From an uncultured bacterium (lineage in GTDB: Bacteria > Armatimonadota > JACIXR01), in assembly GCA_938041455.1 (NCBI GenBank), contig CALITO010000003.1, positions 34,548 to 98,547 on the forward strand: a stretch of DNA of 64,000 nt, given 5' to 3'. Every line of letters starts with the position of its first letter. Within the stretch, counting starts at the first letter, position 1. Made by a program: the position numbers and the translations under genes. The notes beneath the pieces were generated by a model, which was given only the letters and a program-made list of their open reading frames with translations, had not been told where the DNA came from and searched no databases. Positions 17,220 through 26,639 of this stretch are shown here, piece by piece.

Positions 17220-17269
17220 GAGTAGCTAAAAATAATTCTCCTTCCAGAGTGAAGTTCCCTTATGATGGG

Positions 17270-18433
17270 ATGGTTATAGCCATCTTTAGTGAATCTTTTT
17301 ACCCAATTATAAATGGGGTTTCCATATCTATTAGGACTTTTTCAAAGTATTTAAGAGAAGAGGGTTGTAGGCTGTTTTTCTTTGCCCCCCGCTATCCGGG
17401 ATATAAGGACGAAGATACCGCCGTTTTTCGCTTCCCCTCCTTTTGTTTTCCTCATCATCCTGAATACCCTATACCTATCCCCTTTTCACGGAGGATATTC
17501 AAGATTTTTTCTTCCCTCGGTGTGGATATCGTGCATCCTCAGACGCCCTTCCTTCTGGGATGGACGGCAAAATATCTGGCGCGCAAGAGTGGAGCAGTGC
17601 TCGTCACAACCTACCATACCCTTTATGAAGAATATGCCCATTATGGGTATCCTTTCCCCGAGTTTCTAACTAAAGCTTTCCTCCGTAAGTTGAGCAAGGA
17701 ATTTTGTAACCTCTGCGATGCTGTAGTGGTTCCCAGCGCGCGGGTAGAGAAGCTCCTGAGAAGATATGGTGTATATCGTCCCATAGAAATTATCCCTACA
17801 GGAGTAGAATTAGACAAATGGTATAGAGAGGAGAATCCCGTTTTCCCTCGCTTGGCATTAAACATCCCTTCCCAAGCTCCTATACTCACCTATGTAGGTA
17901 GACTTGCTGAGGAAAAAGATGTTTCGCTACTTCTTTACATCTTTAAGAGGGTATTGAATCGCATACCAGGTGTATATCTTCTATTAGTGGGGGCGGGGCC
18001 AGAAGAGGAAAATCTCAAGCGGTTGGCAAAGGAATTAGAGATTGAGCATCGGTGCAAGTTTTTGGGATTTGTTGATAGGGATAAAGTGAGGGAATGTTTA
18101 GCAGCGACCGATATTTTCGTTTTCCCCTCCAAAACGGAAACACAAGGATTGGTGTTAGCTGAGGCCTTGGCTATGGGCGTCCCTGTGGTAGCGGCTGATT
18201 CCCTTGGAGCAAGGGAAGCGATACGCCAGGGAGTGGACGGCTTCATTTTACCTTCTTTGCCCGAGGTATTCAGTGAGAAGATATGCGAATTGCTGAGAAA
18301 CAATGAACTTATGGGCAAGATGAGGGAAGAAGCGCTGAGGGGAGCGGAGCGTTTTTCCGCTAAGAGCAGTGCAAAAAAACTGCTGGCCCTTTACAAACGC
18401 CTCTTGGAGAAAAAAAGGGTTGGTTCTCAATGA
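17270..18433 (+). CDS. GT4 glycosyltransferase (diacylglycerol glucosyltransferase-like)
   Basis: The 387-residue GT-B protein opens MVIAIFSESFYPIINGVSIS, like the bacterial enzymes that put glucose on diacylglycerol, and shows TTYHTLYEEYAHYG, PTGVELDKW, YVGRLAEEKDVSLL and the donor-site motif SKTETQGLVLAEALAMGVPVVA. It transfers a nucleotide-sugar residue at the inner membrane face. ATG 17270 matches the family start; GTG 17249 is also in frame, and neither has a clear ribosome site. It overlaps the GH20 gene by 4 bases. The lipid acceptor is inferred from similarity. Confidence 0.85.
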   Translation: MVIAIFSESFYPIINGVSISIRTFSKYLREEGCRLFFFAPRYPGYKDEDTAVFRFPSFCFPHHPEYPIPIPFSRRIFKIFSSLGVDIVHPQTPFLLGWTAKYLARKSGAVLVTTYHTLYEEYAHYGYPFPEFLTKAFLRKLSKEFCNLCDAVVVPSARVEKLLRRYGVYRPIEIIPTGVELDKWYREENPVFPRLALNIPSQAPILTYVGRLAEEKDVSLLLYIFKRVLNRIPGVYLLLVGAGPEEENLKRLAKELEIEHRCKFLGFVDRDKVRECLAATDIFVFPSKTETQGLVLAEALAMGVPVVAADSLGAREAIRQGVDGFILPSLPEVFSEKICELLRNNELMGKMREEALRGAERFSAKSSAKKLLALYKRLLEKKRVGSQ

Positions 18434-21087
18434 GGTTATACCTTCTTCCCTTCCTCATAATATGGATATTGCCCCTCCTCGCAGATCAACTTAGATGTTC
18501 TCTTACCAGTCAGGGTCTTTACATCTCCTGCCGAGACAAGACCCTGGTGAGAAGGTCGTCATTCCTCATTTTATCTCAGGGGACGGTAATTTACGACAGC
18601 AGCAAGAGGAAAGTAACGATAAGGCAAGAAGGAAATGCCTATATTTGGCAGGATGAGACCCCCGAAGTTTCCCTAATTTACAAAGCTTCTTATGTGGAAG
18701 AAGGGGTAGAGGTCACTCTAACCATCAGGCTCTTGAAGGAGATTCCCGCCTCCCTTCAGTATTTTCCTGCCCAAATGCCCGTGAGCATATTTGCTGGTGC
18801 TCTTTTTAGAACGGACAAAAAAACGGGAAACATACCTCTTATAAGTAGAGCACGGAGTTTGGAAGAAGCTACATTGGCAGAGGATTTCCATCTGCTCACA
18901 CTGCATACCTCCTTAGGAGAATTCAGCATTTCCTTAAAGAAAGGGGAAGGGAAAAGCTCGCTTTTGGATGCTCGCTTGCCCATTTGGGGTAAAGATGAGT
19001 TATGGCTGGGGTATTCGGATGTTCCTCTAAACTTTGGTGAGGAGGTAACCTTTAGCACCCTCTACCGTTTGGACTTTACTGTGATGAAGGAGAAGACTCT
19101 TACCAGTTCGGTAGGAGCAGTGTTCAAGGAGAGCTTGTTTCGGCGCAACTGGGCTTTGCCTCTTCTTCCACCCCCAAGGGTAGCGATTTGGGGAAACGAT
19201 GTTTTTCTTCTTCCTTCTCCGGTTGTGTTGATTGATTCCTCCATTGCTTCCACTGATTCAAGAGCGGTGAATGTTTTGCTGGAGGTGTTGAAGGAAAAAG
19301 GTCATTTGGCAAAGATTCAAAACACCCGAGAACCTTTAAAGCATATCCAGGGAAACATACTTTTGACTAAGGATAGCAAGGCAGTTGAACAAGTTTTAGG
19401 ACAAGAAGGGAACGAACTTCTCAAGGAGCCGCTGCCTTCCGAGGGATATATTTTCATAGCGAAGCCCTCTTATCTGATCATCTATGGTAAGGACGAGAGA
19501 GGGCTTTTTTATGGAGCACAAACTTTAAGATGGCTCCTGAGCGATAAGGGGATAAGGAGTTGTGTTATAAAGGATTATCCTGCTTTTCCTTTAAGAGGAG
19601 TGCACTTCTTCGCCGACAAATCTGCGTTTCAATTTTATATCCAACTGACAAAAAAGGTTCTCGCTCCTTTGAAAATCAACACCATAATCCTTGAGTGTGA
19701 ATATGGGGAGTGGAAAAACCAGCCAAATCTCTTTAACGATTGGGCAATGAACCAGGAGGAAATAAGGTCCCTTATCAATATTGCGAGGGAGAATTACATA
19801 GATGTTTACCCACTTATCCAATCGTTCGGACACGCCGAGTGGGCATTTCAAAGGAAGAATAATTTAGATATAGCTGAGGACCCCCAACGCCCTTATGCTT
19901 TTTGTCCCTCTAATCCCCGCACCTATACCTTCCTCTTCAGTATATACGAAGAAGTGCTTAGGCTTTTCCAAAATCCTCGGATTGTCCATATCGGCGGGGA
20001 CGAGGTGGAAATGATAGGGAGATTTCCCAATCCCGCTTGTCCTTATGGATGTGGGGGAAAGGATTCTGTTACCTTGTATGTCCAACATATAAAGAAGATC
20101 TACGATTACCTTTCCTCCAAAGGTTGTAAGGTTATGATATGGGGAGATGAACTACTTGCTCCCGGGGAGGCTGGGGATGCGACCCATGCCCAAAATAAGG
20201 CGGAAGCGGAAGGTAGAAGAAAACTTTTACCGAAGGACATAATCATTGCAGATTGGCACTACAATATTTTTAGCGATTATCCTTCCATAAGTGTTTTTAA
20301 GCAGGCGGGCTTCCAGAATATCGTAGCCTGCACTTGGTATAGAGCGGAAAATATTTACAGGTTCGCCCTTTCAGCTTATAGGCAAGGAGCCATGGGTTTG
20401 GTGGAAACTACATGGGCGGGATTCTACAACACACAGCCACTTTCAAAAAATTATGAGCAAGTGGCCCCCTATGTATTGAGTGCGATCTATAGTTGGAATC
20501 CCGACGCACCAGCTCCAGATTCCCTCCCCCATATGGCTGAATTGTTCAAGGAACTGTGGGAAGGAGAGACGAAGCGAGAGAAAAGTGGTTGGTTATTGGA
20601 TTTAAGCCAGGCGGGGGTTTCAATTTTTGAGGAGATCCCTAGTGGAGAGAGGTTCTTAGGCGGAAGACAATTTTTCGTGCCCCAGAAAAAGGTCGTGCTC
20701 CAAGCGAAGAATTCCTTCGCTTTTGATGCTCCCAATGTGGTAAATCTCAAGTTAGCCCAGCCTTTGCTCGTTAACGAGTTGTTCTTCTTGCACTGCGCGA
20801 TAGGTGAGGAACCGCCCGATACCTCCATAGGTGAATACGAGATATGCTATGAGGATGGGGGAAAGGAGATCATAACTCTCTCCCTAGGCAACAATATAAT
20901 GCCCTTGGGAAGCGACAAGATAACCATATCGCTATCTCCTCCCCTCTCCCCAAGGTTGCCCGGGTTAAGAATTCTCTCTTGGAAAAACTCCTATCCTCAA
21001 AGGAGGATAGCGGGTGTAAAGATAAATTCCTATGTTACGAGAAGTTCGGTTCTCCTTGCAGGAATAAGTGCCACCTCTTTTCAGTAG
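18430..21087 (+). CDS. Secreted GH20 beta-N-acetylhexosaminidase-like protein
   Basis: The 885-residue protein has an N-terminal signal peptide (YLLPFLIIWILPLLA), a beta-rich N-terminal part, a GH20b accessory region ending in GLFYGAQTLRWLL, a (beta/alpha)8 domain from about residue 385 (FPLRGVHFFADK), and a C-terminal beta region. The catalytic Asp-Glu pair is present in HIGGDEVEM, about residue 520. GH20 enzymes release terminal GlcNAc or GalNAc with help from the substrate acetamido group. It should act in the periplasm or outside. ATGA overlap links it to the glycosyltransferase. Confidence 0.87.
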   Translation: MRLYLLPFLIIWILPLLADQLRCSLTSQGLYISCRDKTLVRRSSFLILSQGTVIYDSSKRKVTIRQEGNAYIWQDETPEVSLIYKASYVEEGVEVTLTIRLLKEIPASLQYFPAQMPVSIFAGALFRTDKKTGNIPLISRARSLEEATLAEDFHLLTLHTSLGEFSISLKKGEGKSSLLDARLPIWGKDELWLGYSDVPLNFGEEVTFSTLYRLDFTVMKEKTLTSSVGAVFKESLFRRNWALPLLPPPRVAIWGNDVFLLPSPVVLIDSSIASTDSRAVNVLLEVLKEKGHLAKIQNTREPLKHIQGNILLTKDSKAVEQVLGQEGNELLKEPLPSEGYIFIAKPSYLIIYGKDERGLFYGAQTLRWLLSDKGIRSCVIKDYPAFPLRGVHFFADKSAFQFYIQLTKKVLAPLKINTIILECEYGEWKNQPNLFNDWAMNQEEIRSLINIARENYIDVYPLIQSFGHAEWAFQRKNNLDIAEDPQRPYAFCPSNPRTYTFLFSIYEEVLRLFQNPRIVHIGGDEVEMIGRFPNPACPYGCGGKDSVTLYVQHIKKIYDYLSSKGCKVMIWGDELLAPGEAGDATHAQNKAEAEGRRKLLPKDIIIADWHYNIFSDYPSISVFKQAGFQNIVACTWYRAENIYRFALSAYRQGAMGLVETTWAGFYNTQPLSKNYEQVAPYVLSAIYSWNPDAPAPDSLPHMAELFKELWEGETKREKSGWLLDLSQAGVSIFEEIPSGERFLGGRQFFVPQKKVVLQAKNSFAFDAPNVVNLKLAQPLLVNELFFLHCAIGEEPPDTSIGEYEICYEDGGKEIITLSLGNNIMPLGSDKITISLSPPLSPRLPGLRILSWKNSYPQRRIAGVKINSYVTRSSVLLAGISATSFQ

Positions 21088-21123
21088 AGGGACAACTTTA
21101 GGAATTTTCGGAGGTGAAGTAAG

Positions 21124-22359
21124 ATGGCGAAGTTAGCCCTTTTAGGGGGTAGTCCCGTAAGGGGTAAGGCTTTTCCAAAGTGGCCTATCTGGGGTAAGGA
21201 AGATATAGACTCCCTAGTGGAAGTGGTGAGATCGGGCAAGTGGGGGACGAGGGGGCCGAAGGTTGAGGAATTTGAGAGACGGTTTGCCCAGTATTGTGAT
21301 AGCAAATATTGCGTTTCCTTAACCTCGGGAACGACCGCTCTCTACCTTGCTCTCTGGGCAGGTGGTGTGGAGCCAGGTGACGAAGTGATAGTGCCCCCCT
21401 ATACATTTATCGCTACTGCTAACGCAGCAGCGATGTTAGGAGCTGTTCCAGTTTTCGCGGATATAGATTTAGACACCGGGTGCTTGGACCCCCTATCAGT
21501 GGAGGCACTTATAACTCCTCGGACTAAAGCGGTTATTCCGGTTCATCTGGCTGGAGAACCTGCCGATATGGACGCCTTCGCCCTTTTAAAGGAGAAATAT
21601 GGCGTTATAGTAGTAGAAGATTGTGCTCATGCTCACGGCTCGGAATGGAAAGGGCGAAGGGTTGGCTCACTTGGCGATATAGGCGCCTTTTCTTTTCAAG
21701 AATCAAAGAACCTCAGCTCGGGAGAGGGGGGAGCGTTAACGACAAATGACGAGGAATTATACGAGTACGCTTTCAGTGTGCATCATGTGGGTAGAAAAAG
21801 GGTAGGGGGGCAATGGTATGAACACTGGATGTTGGGGGCGAATATGCGGATGACGGAGTTCCAAGCGGGTATACTTCTCTCCCAGATGGGTAAGCTGGAA
21901 GAAGAATTTAAGAGGAGGGAAGAAAATGCCCTTTATTTGGATACTCTTTTGAGCGAGATAGAAGGGATAATTCCTCAGAAACGAGACCATAGGGTAACGA
22001 AAAGAGCCTACCATCTCTATGTGTTTCGCTACATCAAAGAGGCGTTTGAGGGAGTGAGCAGGGAAGTATTTATCAGAGCACTTAACGCAGAGGGAATCCC
22101 CTGTTCCGCTGGCTATGGGTTGCTTAGCGAGGAGCCAATATATAGGGAAGGGAATTTTGGACCCTTTTCCAAGTTGTTGAAGGGCGAGAAGTTCGTAAGG
22201 GAACCGCTTGCAAATGCGAGGATATTAGCTGAGGAAAGCGTCTGGCTTTTCCAGAGTACACTCCTTGGCAATAAGGAAGACATAGAAGACATAGCGGAAG
22301 CTGTAAGGAAGATTAAGGATAACATTGACGACTTAAAAACTTTTTCAAGCAGGAGGTGA
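21124..22359 (+). CDS. DegT/DnrJ/EryC1/StrS-family sugar aminotransferase
   Basis: The 411 residues follow the DegT fold: GKWGTRGPKVEEFERRFA, SLTSGTTALYLALWAGGV, VEDCAHAHGSEW and the PLP lysine in SFQESKNLSSGEGG. These enzymes use glutamate to aminate keto-sugars bound to a nucleotide, or act on scyllo-inosose-like ketones. Length is near 370-420, as in the family. A ribosome site GGAGGTG precedes the ATG. Neighbours GH20 and ceramidase-like genes suggest use of amino sugars, but the substrate cannot be named. Confidence 0.87.
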   Translation: MAKLALLGGSPVRGKAFPKWPIWGKEDIDSLVEVVRSGKWGTRGPKVEEFERRFAQYCDSKYCVSLTSGTTALYLALWAGGVEPGDEVIVPPYTFIATANAAAMLGAVPVFADIDLDTGCLDPLSVEALITPRTKAVIPVHLAGEPADMDAFALLKEKYGVIVVEDCAHAHGSEWKGRRVGSLGDIGAFSFQESKNLSSGEGGALTTNDEELYEYAFSVHHVGRKRVGGQWYEHWMLGANMRMTEFQAGILLSQMGKLEEEFKRREENALYLDTLLSEIEGIIPQKRDHRVTKRAYHLYVFRYIKEAFEGVSREVFIRALNAEGIPCSAGYGLLSEEPIYREGNFGPFSKLLKGEKFVREPLANARILAEESVWLFQSTLLGNKEDIEDIAEAVRKIKDNIDDLKTFSSRR

Positions 22360-22365
22360 AAAAAT

Positions 22366-23640
22366 TTGCCTGAGTTGCGTATCGTATATGGAGAGGTTGA
22401 CATCACACCCAATTCCCCAGTGGATTTGGTGGGTTATGCGGCAAGAATAAATCCAAGCTTGGGAACACTAGACCCCTTGTTTGCCACCTTCCTCCTCTTA
22501 GAAGGAGGAGATAAGAAGGCTCTGCTTTTGAGCTTCGATTTGCTTGCCGTGGGGAAGGATTTGAAGAAAAAACTCCACCATTTTCTAAAAGAGTTAGGCT
22601 TCTCCGCTGAGGAGATCTTCTCAATCGCTACTCATACTCATTCCGCTCCTGCTACAGGGAGTCTGACCTATATGGGTAAAAGTTACGGGCCCTGGTTAGA
22701 GGACGCTTCACGAAGGATTGCGGATTCTTTGAGAGAAGCTGTGGGTAAAGGGAAATACAGAAAACTAATGTTGGGAAGTGGTGAAGGGGAAATATCACTC
22801 AATAGAAGGACAATAGAAGGATGGCTCCCTCAAAAGAAGGAAGAAGGGTATGTAGAAAGGGAAATTGCGGTGCTTTTGTGTGGTGAGATGCCCCTTGTTA
22901 ACTTTACCTGTCATGCGGTATGCCTGACAGGAAAAAATCGTTTCGTAAGCGCCGATTTTCCAGGAAGGGCAAGGATATATCTCAAATACTTCTTAAATGC
23001 TCCGGCTGTGCTAATGGCAAATGGTGCAGCGGGAGATCAGGATCCAGTAGAGAGGGAGATATATGGGGTGGAAAAGGTGGGGCGGAGTTTGGCGGAAGCG
23101 ACGCTATCGGCGGCAGAAAAAGCCGAAGAGATAGAGTGTCAAAGTATGAAATATATTCATAAGGTGGTGCCCTTCCCCCTCGCTCAGCCCCCTTCACTTG
23201 AAGAATTAGAGGAATTTATCGCTTCAAAGAAAGAAGGGATAAGCGATGTTTCCCCGCCTGAACAAATAATGAGGCGTTCATATATTCGCTGGGCAGAGGA
23301 TACTATGGAAAAGATTAAGCAAGGCTCCTGGGAAAAACAAGTGGAAGGGAAGATAAGTATCTTGAGGATTGGAGATGTAGTGTTTGTCTTCTTACCTGGA
23401 GAGGTTTTATCAGAAGTAGGGAGAAAAGCAAGGGAAATTATAAGGGAGAAGGGTTTATTCCCATTTATAATGGGATATTACGACGAGTTAGTGGGCTACA
23501 TACCCACCGCCTCCGCCTTTGAAGAAGGAGGCTACGAGGTATACGATGCTTACAGATGGTATGGTAGACCTGCTCCCTTCTTGCCAACGGTTGAGGATAT
23601 ACTGTTAGAAACCATCAAGGAGCTCCTCGGAAAAATTTAA
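22366..23640 (+). CDS. Neutral/alkaline ceramidase-like protein
   Basis: The TTG start follows AGGAGGTGA with 5 to 7 bases between. The 424 residues begin like the neutral/alkaline non-lysosomal ceramidase N-terminal domain: GEVDITPNSPVDLVGYAAR, IATHTHSAPATGS (zinc histidines) and MANGAAGDQDPV. It lacks a signal peptide and the usual C-terminal domain, and is much shorter than true ceramidases of about 650 residues. Such short homologues are common in glycan-degrading bacteria and have no proven activity. It follows the DegT gene by 6 bases. Confidence 0.75.
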   Translation: MPELRIVYGEVDITPNSPVDLVGYAARINPSLGTLDPLFATFLLLEGGDKKALLLSFDLLAVGKDLKKKLHHFLKELGFSAEEIFSIATHTHSAPATGSLTYMGKSYGPWLEDASRRIADSLREAVGKGKYRKLMLGSGEGEISLNRRTIEGWLPQKKEEGYVEREIAVLLCGEMPLVNFTCHAVCLTGKNRFVSADFPGRARIYLKYFLNAPAVLMANGAAGDQDPVEREIYGVEKVGRSLAEATLSAAEKAEEIECQSMKYIHKVVPFPLAQPPSLEELEEFIASKKEGISDVSPPEQIMRRSYIRWAEDTMEKIKQGSWEKQVEGKISILRIGDVVFVFLPGEVLSEVGRKAREIIREKGLFPFIMGYYDELVGYIPTASAFEEGGYEVYDAYRWYGRPAPFLPTVEDILLETIKELLGKI

Positions 23641-23641
23641 T

Positions 23642-25297
23642 GTGTTTAACCGCCCTATAATTCTTTTGCTCCTTTTGTGGATAGCTGGTATAATTCTTGC
23701 CTTTAACTTTCTGCCTCCACCTTTACCATTCGTTGCCCTCGCATTCTTATTCCTTCTCCCCTTCTTTTTTATTAAGCATGCTTTAGCTAAAACCTTTCTC
23801 ATTTTTGCCTTCTTTCCTTTAAGCGTTGCTTGGAACTCCGCCTATTTCTCTCTATATGCCTCCCTCCCCTCGTGTAAAGGGAAGGGATTCGCCACCGGCA
23901 AGGTTCTGGAGGAAATAAGCCTCTCGGAAGATGGTAGGGCGAGTTTTCTTTTGCAGGGGGAAATGATAAGGACAAAGGAGGGAAAAGACCAGGGAAAAAT
24001 TGTGAAAGTCTTCCTTTTGGAAGGGGAGAAAATGAACTTCAGGGTGGGGCAGAGTGTGGAACTGTGGGGTGAGATAACCGTTCCTCCCTTGAAAACTCGC
24101 CTTAAGGGAATATTCTATTATCTGCGGTCAGCAAAACTGGTTAGAGTAGAAGAAGGGCGTGGATTTATTGCCCTCATCGGTAAATTAAGATATAGTTTGC
24201 AAGAGACATCAAAGCGCTTGCTTCCCTTGGATTCCTCGCTTATACTAACTAACCTCGTCATAGGGAAAGCGGGTTTTCCCGCTCCACCCCACATTGTAGA
24301 GATTTTCAGGAAGACAGGCACAATCCATATCCTGGTTGTTTCTGGAACCCAAGTTTATCTTTTACTCGCTCTTCTTTGGTTTCTCTTAAAAGTGGTAAAA
24401 CTCCACGCGAGGGGAAGCTCAATAGCTATACTATTTGTCAGTAAAGAGGTGAGGAAGAAGATGGGGTTAAAACCCCGAGAGGAAGTATTATTTCTCCTAC
24501 GAGGGGTGCTTTTTCTTTTCTTCTTTTCCCTTGTGATTATCGGCTATACCTACCTTGTGGGAAGCGAGCCCCCCATACGAAGGGCAGGGGTGATGGGACT
24601 TCTGGGAACGGTAGCGGTAATATTAGGGAGGGAGATGGATACATTCAACGCTTTCGCCCTTACCGCCTTGCTTCTCTTACTTGGTTATCCGCCAGTTCTT
24701 TATAGTATTAGTTTTCAACTTTCCTTTATCGCTGTTTGGGGACTTATCGCCATTTTGCCAATAGCAAGGGCTCTTCTTCCCCCTCCTCGTTCTTCTTTCC
24801 TGCGTTTTCTTTACCTACCATTTATTACCTCTTTAGCAGCTCAACTGGCGGTATCTCCCCTACTCATATATCATTTCAAGATGCTAAGTCCTGTAGCTCT
24901 CATAGCTAATGTTTTTGCTGTTCCTCTTTCCTTCCTCATCCTCATAGGGGGTTTATGTTTACTTCCCCTTGCTCTGGCAGTGCCCTCTTTAGAACATATA
25001 ATAGCTTTATTGCTAAATATTCCTATCCTTCTGCTCCTCAAGGTAGTTTACTTCTTTTCCAAGCTACCACTTGCCAGTTTGCAAATCACCCTCCCTCCTT
25101 TCATAGTTTGTTTCTATCTCTTTCTCCTATTCCTGGCAGGAGAAGTTATTGTAACCCCTCTAATATTAAAAAGAAATTGTTTATTTTTTCCTTTTCTATT
25201 TTCTCTTTGGTGTTGGTGTGGCATAATGTTTTCTAAAATTTTAGAGAAAGGAGGTTCAAGAAATGTCCTTTGTGGAGGAAAAGGTCGTTTACTTTAA
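23642..25297 (+). CDS. comEC: ComEC/Rec2-type DNA uptake channel, without metallo-hydrolase domain
   Basis: The 551-residue membrane protein has N-terminal helices, an OB-like region (GKVLEEISLSEDGRASFLLQ) and the competence domain with about eight helices (KTGTIHILVVSGTQVYLLLA, SEPPIRRAGVMGLLG). ComEC forms the channel that brings single-stranded DNA into the cytoplasm. The C-terminal metallo-beta-lactamase domain of full-length ComEC is absent: the protein stops after the last helices. It starts with GTG one base after the previous stop and overlaps the next gene by 35 bases. Other competence genes are not visible. Confidence 0.85.
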   Translation: MFNRPIILLLLLWIAGIILAFNFLPPPLPFVALAFLFLLPFFFIKHALAKTFLIFAFFPLSVAWNSAYFSLYASLPSCKGKGFATGKVLEEISLSEDGRASFLLQGEMIRTKEGKDQGKIVKVFLLEGEKMNFRVGQSVELWGEITVPPLKTRLKGIFYYLRSAKLVRVEEGRGFIALIGKLRYSLQETSKRLLPLDSSLILTNLVIGKAGFPAPPHIVEIFRKTGTIHILVVSGTQVYLLLALLWFLLKVVKLHARGSSIAILFVSKEVRKKMGLKPREEVLFLLRGVLFLFFFSLVIIGYTYLVGSEPPIRRAGVMGLLGTVAVILGREMDTFNAFALTALLLLLGYPPVLYSISFQLSFIAVWGLIAILPIARALLPPPRSSFLRFLYLPFITSLAAQLAVSPLLIYHFKMLSPVALIANVFAVPLSFLILIGGLCLLPLALAVPSLEHIIALLLNIPILLLLKVVYFFSKLPLASLQITLPPFIVCFYLFLLFLAGEVIVTPLILKRNCLFFPFLFSLWCWCGIMFSKILEKGGSRNVLCGGKGRLL

Positions 25298-25850
25298 GGA
25301 CGAGGAAAATTGGGAAGAGAACACGGAGAAAACGGTGCAAGTAGTGAGAGAATTTCTTGAAGCTAATTCCCCTGTCAAGTATCTCATCGTTGCCTCCAGC
25401 CGGGGTTATACAGCGGAAAAGATGTTAAAGGCTATTCCCTTAGACAAGGTAAAGATGGTGGTCGTTAAATTAGCTGCTCCTCGAGATGAGGAATTCAATT
25501 TGGAATTCGATGAGAGAGTTAAGGAACTACTTGCTTCCCGTGGTGTTCCTCTTGTCCAGGCCACGCATACTCTAAGTGGAGCGCTTGATGTAGCCTTGCT
25601 GGAGAGATTTAAGGTGCTCGCTCACTCCCGACTAATAGCAGAGGTTCTTTACCTTTTCTCGCAGGGTATGAAGGTTTGCTTGGAAATAGCCAGTATGGCT
25701 GTAGACGCGGGAGCCGTCCCAGAGGGAGTTGATGCCCTTTGCGTTGCTGGCACCGGTTACGGCGCGGATACCTCCGTTCTCCTTCAAGCGGAAGGTTCTT
25801 CTCGCTTCTTTGATATGAAGGTTAAAAGGATACTTTGTATACCTGAATAG
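25263..25850 (+). CDS. Pyruvate kinase C-terminal domain-like protein
   Basis: The 195 residues resemble the stand-alone family built from the pyruvate kinase C-terminal (alpha/beta) domain: NSPVKYLIVASSRGYTAEKM, VKMVVVKLAAPRDEEF and HTLSGALDVALLERF. No catalytic function is established. The conserved C-terminal VAGTGYGADTSVLLQA may bind a small ligand. The ATG follows AAAGGAGG and lies inside the end of comEC. The next gene starts immediately after the stop. Confidence 0.75.
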   Translation: MSFVEEKVVYFKDEENWEENTEKTVQVVREFLEANSPVKYLIVASSRGYTAEKMLKAIPLDKVKMVVVKLAAPRDEEFNLEFDERVKELLASRGVPLVQATHTLSGALDVALLERFKVLAHSRLIAEVLYLFSQGMKVCLEIASMAVDAGAVPEGVDALCVAGTGYGADTSVLLQAEGSSRFFDMKVKRILCIPE

Positions 25851-26639
25851 ATGAAGCTCGGGGTAGTTGATACGAACTTTCGTGTGTCATTTGAGGAATC
25901 GTTGAAGCTTGCTAAGGAGATAGGGTTTCAAGGGGTGCAGATATGGGTTACGGGAGCTTTAGACCCTGCTAATTTAAAGCGGGGTGCTAATTGGCTAAGA
26001 AAGACTGTGGAGAGGTATGGTTTAGAGATAAGCGCACTTTGTGGAGATCTCGGCTATGGTTTCGCTTACGAGGAAGGTTTAGAGTGGCGCATTAAAAAGA
26101 CGAAAGAATATCTTGCTTATTCAGTTGAATTGGGTGCTCCCATAGTCACTACTCATATAGGAGTAATTCCCGAGGATAGAAGCCACCCAGATTGGGACAA
26201 ATTGAGGCGTTCGCTCGACGAAATCGGAGCTTATGGAGAAAGGGCAGGAGCTGTACTTGCTGCGGAGACGGGTCCCGAGGAACCAGAACTTATGAGAGAA
26301 TTCTTACAAACTCTCGACACCTCCGCTATAAAGATAAACTATGACCCCGCTAATTTGGTTATGATGGGATTTGACCCCATTAAGGGGATTTATGTCCTTG
26401 CTCCCTATATAGTGCATACTCATGCGAAAGACGGAGTTAGATATCCCAATGGAAGAATTGGGGAGGTTCCCCTGGGCGAGGGACAGGTGCCTTGGCAGGA
26501 GTATTTGAAAGCGTTGCGAGAGAATGGGTATAAGGGCTATCTAACAATAGAACGTGAGGTAGGTGAGGAACCTATAAGAGATATAAAGGAAGCCAAGGAG
26601 TTCCTCACCAAGCTCTTGAAACAGAGTAAGGATTCTTAG
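25851..26639 (+). CDS. Sugar phosphate isomerase/epimerase-like TIM barrel
   Basis: The 262 residues form an AP-endonuclease-2-type TIM barrel (KLGVVDTNFRVSFEESLKLA, TTHIGVIPEDRSH, AAETGPEEPE, NYDPANLVM, HTHAKDG, GYLTIEREVG). The Glu, Asp, His and Glu residues of the metal site are all present. Relatives isomerise or epimerise keto-sugars, including inositol products. The ATG starts directly after the previous stop. The 3' end overlaps the convergent galT gene by 4 bases. The exact reaction is not predictable. Confidence 0.82.
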   Translation: MKLGVVDTNFRVSFEESLKLAKEIGFQGVQIWVTGALDPANLKRGANWLRKTVERYGLEISALCGDLGYGFAYEEGLEWRIKKTKEYLAYSVELGAPIVTTHIGVIPEDRSHPDWDKLRRSLDEIGAYGERAGAVLAAETGPEEPELMREFLQTLDTSAIKINYDPANLVMMGFDPIKGIYVLAPYIVHTHAKDGVRYPNGRIGEVPLGEGQVPWQEYLKALRENGYKGYLTIEREVGEEPIRDIKEAKEFLTKLLKQSKDS

